Shown here: piece by piece, positions 58,128 to 64,000 of the stretch
How positions within the stretch are numbered: the first letter of the stretch is position 1
How the letters are laid out: every line of letters starts with the position of its first letter
NCBI RefSeq assembly: GCF_029784165.1
Contig: NC_073694.1
Span: 38,731,006-38,795,005 of the forward strand
Source of the DNA: Wyeomyia smithii
Lineage: Eukaryota; Arthropoda; Insecta; Diptera; Culicidae
Direction of reading: 5' to 3'
Length of the DNA: 64,000 nt
The notes under the pieces: generated by a model
Told to the model about the DNA's origin: nothing
What the model saw: the letters and a program-made list of their open reading frames with translations, nothing else
The model's database searches: none
Program-made: the position numbers and the translations under genes

Positions 58128-58225
58128 ACATCAGCTGTCAAAATCAATGAAGGGGATTTCGAGTAGTGACTCACACGAAAACTACTCGAATACTTTTGCC
58201 TTGAGTTTGACAGATGAACAAATAT
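58128..58225. repeat. miniature fold-back element core (copy 2)
   Basis: CATCAGCTGTCAAAATCAATG...TTCGAGTAGTGACTCAC and ACGAAAACTACTCGAA...TTTGACAGATG form a hairpin. The same core is present at 37405-37515, 21 kb away. The flanks 58020-58127 and 58226-58560 are AT-rich without a gene. Confidence 0.6.
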
Positions 58226-58565
58226 TTACCGTTTCTTCAGAGATTTCATAGCATCATCTGCTGGATCAATTTTAGTATCTCACAAACTTCAATCTGTTAT
58301 AAAATGTTGTCTATGGACAAGTTATCGAAAAAATAATGATAGATATAAAAAAATCAAACTGATGTAATCTACAGCGAAATGTTAAAAATTGTTTTGAATT
58401 TGTCATTTATCATGCGTTTTGTACGTAAACTTTACATTCATACTACAAATAACGATTTTTGATGTAATTTCAATTAGAACTTCTTATAGTAAATACATTT
58501 CATCGACCAATTATCGCGTAGTCAAATAGCTTCTCGATTAATTAAAGCTAAATCAATCAGCTTAC

Positions 58566-58724
58566 CTGTTCACTGGGCGGCTTCAGCGGCTTTTTACGGA
58601 TCCCTCGGCGGGCTCGCGCCTTCGCAGCATAGTAGATCCTAATGTAGACAAACACCATGATGCAGCTTGGAATGTAGAATGACCCGAGCGCGGAGTACAG
58701 TACGTAACCGATGTCTTGGCTTAG
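58566..58724 (-). CDS. Octα2R: internal exon of alpha2-adrenergic-like octopamine receptor (TM5 and start of ICL3)
   Basis: Exactly 53 codons lie between a ...CCATTTTCAG acceptor and a CAG|GTAAGC donor on the minus strand. The reading starts LSQDIGYVLYSALGSFYIPS, then CIMVFVYIRIYYAAKARARR, then a basic GIRKKPLKPPSEQ. This is TM5 with the FYIP proline typical of amine receptors and the Tyr-x-Arg-Ile-Tyr end that leads into the G-protein-contacting part of ICL3. In amine receptors the serines of TM5 contact the ligand hydroxyl; SALGS provides such residues. Phase 0 on both sides matches the terminal exon at 42154-43176. It is too short and lacks a start codon to show as an isolated frame. Confidence 0.8.
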
Positions 58725-61700
58725 CTGAAAATGGAGAGAGAAAAAAAAAACAATCAGTTTGGATCGCTGAGTTTAGGGCATTTTCGATTTACTAATGGGG
58801 TGGTGGTAAATAGGTACGCGCGAAGGTATTGCAGGTCCAAACAATCGCTGTAATCACGTTCCGAGTTGCGTCGGAACTGACGAATGAATGGAAACTGTAA
58901 TTTCATTAATCGCTGTTCGTCGTCGTCGCTGCCCCGTAACTAGCGAAAGTGTTACACTAGCAACCACTGTGAGCACTTTCCCGTCTCTAATTGTTTTAAT
59001 TTGATAGAATTAATTTTCATTTTCCTGACTGTAAGTTATTTGCCTGGCCATCATAAACTACCGCCGCGCTAGGAGGTGAGTAAAGTGCAACGCGCTGCTG
59101 GAAGACGCCAGCAGCGATTGCAACGGCAAAGACCGGCCCCGTCCAGAATGATTGGTGGCCCATGTTGGCTAGTCTTGGTGACGCGACGCTACTACTGCTG
59201 ACGCTGCTACCTATCAGGATCGTACATCTTGGCCTTGGACGTTAGCTTGGCGTGCAGCGATGCAGTTCCACTCGCCTTTCGGATTCCGTGAGAGCGACGA
59301 CGGGAGGAAAACAGCTTCGAGACGAAATGAAACTAAATTTAATTAATGGAACACGGTTGGATCTGGAGCGAATGCTTTAGCTCCAGCTCGGCGATGGTCA
59401 AATGTTTTTCAGATTGGTTGGCAAGATTGAGATTTATTAGGTTTCCGTTAGGATCAGATTGTGCTTAACGCGATTGGGCTGCTTCAGCGGGGGGAAATTT
59501 ATACTCAAACATCGGGACCGGGTCGGGTCTAGTTAGTGGACCGAAAATTGTCGTTTAGTGCCCGGAGCAAGTAAGGCGCGACCTGGAAACTCGTCACACT
59601 AAAAACTTTATTTTGTTCTAAAAAAATATATATTCAAAAAAAAAAAAAAAATTCCAGATAATATTATTAAACACAATGCTGAATACTGCTAAATTAACCT
59701 CGTCGTCGGAATTCGTTTCGTAAGCTATGCAAAAAATTAAATAATATTTCGCTCAGTGTATGTTCTCTTCTTTATAACATTTTCAAGGAAGGGCCGGAGT
59801 TTTGGAACGTGAAATAAAGAATGTTTGATAATTACATTTATAATTGAAATTATACCTCGCAATTCGGAAAGCAGCAGCAGATACGGTATTGATCTCAGAG
59901 CTTTTATTCGATTATTTGTGTCACATTGTCCGCTCCAGACATCGAACGATTTACGAATAGACCAGCCCACAAAGTGATCAAATGACAAATTATGAAGCAT
60001 CGTTAGATCAGTGTTGATGCAATTTATTGTTCTTGATTTTAAGGTTTTTCCAAACCTGCTCCTTCTATGTCGAATCGAATCCCAACAGTTTCCGTGTATC
60101 CACGATACGGGAAATGTTTTATTGGCGGCAGTGAACCGAAAATCCAACAATTTACAAAAACAGATTTATTAGTTTCACCACACTGCGCTCTGACTACGAG
60201 TGTTCTAAGTGCTGTTTAGCAAGCAAGCAACATTTTGCTGATGGAAAGTTATTACCGGCAATCGTCGTAGCGCCATCATTGGGATCGCACTAAATGGCAA
60301 TAATGTAGGCGACTACTGCATGTGTTGGTGGGCACTAACGATACAGGGATGCATCAATGGTGGCGAATCGATGACGATAAAATTTTAATAGCGGAACCAC
60401 CGTAAAATCAAAGTTTTAAACAAAAAGCTATGCTGTGTAGCGTGGGAATCGATTTTCGACGTGGTTCACAGATGCACAACATTCCCGGCAAGGTCCTTCC
60501 CGGCTATGAGACTCTATGTGTAGTTTCCCGGAACGGTGGCGGACTCCGACGATAAGCACCATCGCGTTTCAATTACAATATCGTTGAGAGTGCAGTGCAA
60601 TGTAGTGAGAAGGCCAGCAGACAGCAGAAGCGTTGCTGGCAAAGATTTTCGAGTTACGATAAACGCGATAACGATATCGTTATTCGTTCGAAGCACACCA
60701 AAGGATTGAAAGTTCGTTCGGTTGCACAATGAACACACACACTCACTCAGCATTGCAATCGGCGTAATTGATAGCACCCTTCTTGGAAACCTGAAAACGG
60801 GGTAAAATTTTGCAACCATAGCCATTTTTAGTACCCTGCAGTGCACCCTTGCAAATTGAGCGTAAATGAAACCGTTTTTGATTGATTGGCCATGTGTTTG
60901 CCCCTAGTCTGAGTGTGATTGGGTTTACCTTTTCGGGACTAAAATTGTTTACTAACTGCTTTTTCTGACCCATCTAACTCATTAAAAATTCATTCATCGG
61001 TACTACAACTGCTGAAAGGAAACCTAGAGAGTCGAGTAACAGTTACATTCGTAGCTAGTCCATCCATTCCCATACCCAGCAGCCTCGAGGTTTAAATCTG
61101 TTTTATAATTTATGCTGTGCTATTCTGCTGCACCATACAATAAATTGTAGGAACAGGAGCTTTGCTGACCAACATGGAACGGCTCGGCTCGGATGCATAT
61201 GGAAATTTCAATCGTTGTTCAGGGATTAGCGATTCAACTTACGATCCCAAGGTTCTCTGCATTCTGCTCAATGCCTCAAACTTGCGATACCGCTAGGAAT
61301 GGTATGATTATTTGATTGTTACTAGCATTGCTAATAGAGTTTGGATTGTTTAATATGTAGTGGAAAGCTGCTTTTGGATTATTGGACGTATCCTGTCAAA
61401 TAATAGGTTAGATTGATGAGGTTTTCGGTTAATGGCTAGCGTCGGCGCACGCCAAAGGAAAAAGACAAAAACGGTGATTATTTGTTTAAGCTGAAACTAA
61501 CACAGTAGAGACAGTCAAAAATGTTATTTGATAGAAATGGTTCTGTGTCCAAGTGCATTAATAAAAGCAAAGCCTTGGTGTTACATTTCGATTTGGAACT
61601 CGACCTTCTGTTTTTATACCTACACAGACATCGCCGCCAACTGTTGTACCAAGGAAGACAGGCTTGATTTTTCGTTTGCTATGGGAACAAAATATCTGCG

Positions 61701-62360
61701 GGGAGAGAAACTGGCAACAAGGCCGATTGTTTGTGCACGCTTTTATCTCCACGTAATTTCTCCATTTAAAGTGTGTTTTGCGAGAAGTTAAATAGTGAAA
61801 TCTACTAAAATTACTAGTGTTGGTGTTCCAAACAACAGAACTATCGGAATATGCATTCTTTGGAGGATTTTGTGCGAGATAAGTGTTTTTTTTGAGATTT
61901 TTTTTTCTGTTTGAGTTGTTTGTGTTGAAATACTATATACTTAATCAATTGTTTTCTGACATGTAGGCGGCACTGCATTTTTTGCTTTGATCATCGACGT
62001 GTAGAGGTAGATTCATACAGATCTGTTTTGTATGTATTTTCGGTTGAGAGTAGAGGGGAAATAAACTATTATTTTCTTGTTCATACGAACGTGTCACTTA
62101 ACAAAATTTTTTAGTGGTTCGGGTTTATGTTTCGGACAACATTGGACTTTGTTCGCGTGGGTCTTATTTGACAATATTCGACTATCAGTTTAGATGTAAT
62201 CGAAATATATAATGTGGTAAACCCCTTTAGACTAGCTGTCTGAAGATTAATTTGCTACTAATGACAATTATGTCAAATCGGTGGATAATAATAAGCGTAT
62301 AACTAAACTGTCTGTCTGTTTGGCAAGAAGCAATTTTGCACAAAATGCTTCAAGGAAATT
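58725..62360. other. receptor upstream intron, no gene seen
   Basis: GC content is higher than in the transposon-rich parts and I see no transposon before 62.3 kb, so it may be older unique intron sequence. A poly(A)-like run lies at 59637-59650. Open minus-strand frames at 60150-59737 (137 codons) and 60846-60514 (110 codons) show no family motif and no splice support, and are probably chance. Confidence 0.45.
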
Positions 62361-62366
62361 TCCCTT

Positions 62367-63115
62367 TTGTACATACTAAAAATCATTCGTTGGTTTCTAG
62401 TGAATCGTTCGTTTAGGGTTGTTGTCAACGGGCAATCATCTGACCAGAAAAGAGTACTCTATGGAGTCCCCCAAGGAGCAGTTCTCAGTCCTACGATGTA
62501 CAACATATTTACAGCTGACCTCGTAATGGTAGACGGTGTCCAGTACTTTCTTTTTGCGGACGATACCGGATTCACCACTTCTAACTCGGATCCAACGATA
62601 GTTGTCAATACACTGCAGGCTGCCAAAATGCTATTGAAAACAACCAGAAACGATGGAAGATCAAAACTAATGCTAGCAAATCGCAAGCAATCTCCTTCAC
62701 ACGAAAACGAAGCCCGCGCAATTTTCCTCGCAGTCAGATTACCGTGTGTGGGGAACTAGTCCTATGGTCAGACGATGTAAAATATCTAGGCCTGACATTA
62801 GATCGAAAACTGAACTTTGCAGCACATATTAAAACACCTTAACTAGATGCGATAAACTCACAAGAGCACTCTATCCGCTGATTAAACGGCGATCACACCT
62901 TGACAAAAAATCAAAGCTGCTGCTGTACAAAACGGTGTTCAAACCATCAATTACATATGGTTTTCCTGCTTGGTATGATTGCGCTGCGTGCCACAGAAAA
63001 AAACTACAAGTGAAGCAGAACCGGCTACTAAAAATGATTTTGAATTTGTACCCACTTTACCCAACAGAGGATGTTCACCAAGCTGCAAACATGGAAGAAC
63101 TTGGTCTCCCCGGGA
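62367..63115 (+). pseudogene. Jockey-type LINE reverse transcriptase fragment
   Basis: GVPQGAVLSPTMYNIFTADL (62464-62523), FADDTGF with FADD at 62553-62564, NTLQAAKMLL, then VPWSDDVKYLGLTLDRKLNFAAH (62752-62825), LTRALYPLIKRRSHLDKKSKLLLYKTVFKPSITYGFPAW, and HRKKLQVKQNRLLKMILNLYP. This wording is typical of the mosquito Jockey group. Frameshifts near 62660-62750 break it. Both ends are truncated; it stops where a minus-strand LINE begins. Confidence 0.8.
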
Positions 63116-63139
63116 CCGCTATAAGCAATACTTTAGGGG

Positions 63140-63866
63140 GAGGGCCAGTCGTGCTAAATGGGGCACATCGATGGTTTCCGTCGATTGGTGCCCTGCAAAA
63201 TATTAATCCCAGATTTCCCTATTCTCGCACATCCTACGCACAATATTCTCTGGCATGGTGTCCGTCCCACTTATTGCCAGCATTTCGTGCCTTATCCGCT
63301 TGAAACGCGGACATGTGAAGAACACATGCTCCGCGTTTTATTCCGCACCCGTACATGCGGGGCACATATGGGACTCGGCTTACCCGAACCTATGCAGGTA
63401 CTGCCTAAAGCAGCCATGGCCTGACAAGATCTGTGTCAGATGGAAGGTTACTTCCCCATAGCGCCTATTAATCCAGCATAATAACTCTAGAATGAGTCGA
63501 TGTGTCTATCTACCTTTTGTAGTGTTGGACCACTCCCGCTGCCACCTAGCCATTGAAGATAACCGTATGTCGCGTTGGTCGAAGCACTCTACATCCTTTT
63601 TGACGATGATGCTGATGGGCATCATGCCAGCCAAGACACAAACCGCCTCGTACGACACTATTCGGTATGCGCACGCAACCCTTAGGCACATTAGCCTGTA
63701 CGCTCTCTCTAGTTTGCCGCGGTGGCACGAGGTACCCAATAACTTGGACCACACTGGCCCTCCATACCTAAGTATGGACGTAGTCACGCTAGCAAGAACT
63801 TTGCGCTTGCTTCTATGGACCACCGCGCTGTCTGCCATCATGCGGGATAGCGCCGCTACAGCCATG
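63140..63866 (-). pseudogene. R1/LOA-type LINE ORF2 C-terminal region
   Basis: MAVAALSRMMADSAVVHRSKRKVLASVTTSILRYGGPVW is the ...AISRMMPNxGGPxxxxRRLL...SILLYGAPVW block. It is followed by VSYEAVCVLAGMMPI and, in another frame, WINRRYGEVTFHLTQILSGHGCF...YLHRFG, then CPAC and EHVFFTCPRF, the Cys-Cys-His-Cys motif near the C-terminus. Stops and one shift near 63500 disable it. Confidence 0.75.
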
Positions 63867-63874
63867 GAAGCTTT

Positions 63875-63966
63875 TAGTGATGGGAATTATCACTAAAAAA
63901 TGTTACTTGATGATGTTTTTCCTTACTGATAACTATCAGTGGTTACTGATAGTTTTCCCATCCCTA
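63875..63966. mobile_element. 92-bp hAT-like miniature element
   Basis: Exact 8-bp duplications GAAGCTTT flank it (63867-63874, 63967-63974). The ends are TAGTGATGGGAA and, inverted, TAGGGATGGGAA. The interior repeats TATCACT/ACTATCAGT/TTACTGATAGT words in both orientations. One TSD plus flanks restores the LINE reading across the site. Confidence 0.8.
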
Positions 63967-64000
63967 GAAGCTTTCTTGTAGGTATAACCGACGTGGCTCC

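Larger units (their letters stand above)
43177..58565 (-). other. receptor intron, 15.4 kb, transposon-filled
   Basis: The donor CAG|GTAAGC (58565 side) and acceptor TTGCAG (43177 side) are consensus. The phase is 0 on both sides. The intron separates TM5 from the bulk of ICL3. It holds a long TIR element, a copia element with nested insertions and a CR1-type LINE; the coding remnants of the last two are on the opposite strand to the receptor. 43200-44640 shows no feature. Confidence 0.75.
63125..64000 (-). mobile_element. R1/LOA-type LINE, 3' part, running off the window
   Basis: The minus-strand reading is continuous from the window edge to about 63125, apart from a 92-bp inserted miniature element at 63875-63966. 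It carries the end of the RT thumb and the zinc-knuckle-like C-terminus usual in R1/LOA elements. It abuts the Jockey fragment head to tail, possibly by insertion of one into the other. Confidence 0.72.

Noticed and set aside
59737..60150. 137-codon minus-strand open frame
   Set aside because: It lies in the receptor's upstream intron, has no recognisable domain, no splice sites that join it to the receptor, and ordinary AT-rich codon use.

Overview
The window looks like chromosomal DNA of a dipteran, most likely a culicine mosquito. It is AT-rich, holds only two recognisable host exons, and is otherwise packed with decayed and nested transposable elements: CR1/Q-like, R1/LOA-like, RTE and Jockey LINEs, a Penelope-like fragment, copia and gypsy remnants, and many terminal-inverted-repeat (TIR) elements. 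The species call is inference from the receptor and the repeat mix, not a database match. Host gene: on the minus strand, exon 58566-58724 (transmembrane helix 5, TM5) and exon 42154-43176 (a very long third intracellular loop, then TM6, TM7, stop) join in phase 0. They form the 3' end of a class A amine G-protein-coupled receptor that best resembles an alpha2-adrenergic-like octopamine receptor. The exons for TM1-TM4 must lie to the right of the window. The 15.4 kb intron between the two exons is largely filled with transposons. About 2.1 kb downstream of the stop (40010-42153, minus strand) behaves like a 3' UTR and carries four Pumilio-type UGUANAUA sites within about 290 bases. Layout: 0.5-5.4 kb, a near full-length but broken CR1-type LINE (+). 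5.46-6.57 kb, a TIR element. 6.57-9.43 kb, an R1/LOA-type LINE (-) with a CR1 fragment inserted in it. 9.43-12.9 kb, an RTE LINE (+) carrying three nested insertions: a Penelope-like fragment with an 11-bp target-site duplication (TSD), a hAT-like miniature element with an 8-bp TSD, and a 52-bp retroposed scrap with a 14-bp TSD. 13.7-14.2 kb, a CR1 remnant. 14.4-16.4 kb, a T-rich block that may be a minus-strand terminal exon. 17-18 kb, a gypsy remnant. 18.3-23 kb, duplicated repeats, one copy holding a Tc1/mariner-like insertion. 23-37 kb, mostly featureless AT-rich DNA with several palindromic elements. 37.8-39.7 kb, a 1.9 kb fold-back element. 40-43.2 kb, receptor 3' end. 44.6-46.4 kb, a long TIR element. 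46.5-53.5 kb, a copia element broken up by LINE scraps and two TIR elements. 55.3-58 kb, a second CR1-type LINE. 58.6 kb, receptor TM5 exon. 62.4-64 kb, a Jockey remnant and a minus-strand R1/LOA-type LINE with a 92-bp hAT-like miniature element. The best leads for new biology are: (1) elements whose ends read CACAGTGG, i.e. they start with the heptamer of the RAG/Transib recombination signal, flanked by exact 5-bp duplications; (2) three miniature elements with TAG termini and exact 8-bp TSDs whose interiors are packed with different reiterated motifs; (3) a dated stack of insertions, where the interrupted reading frame shows the exact pre-insertion site; (4) the Pumilio-site cluster in the receptor 3' UTR. 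No operons, CRISPR arrays or functional RNA genes are seen.
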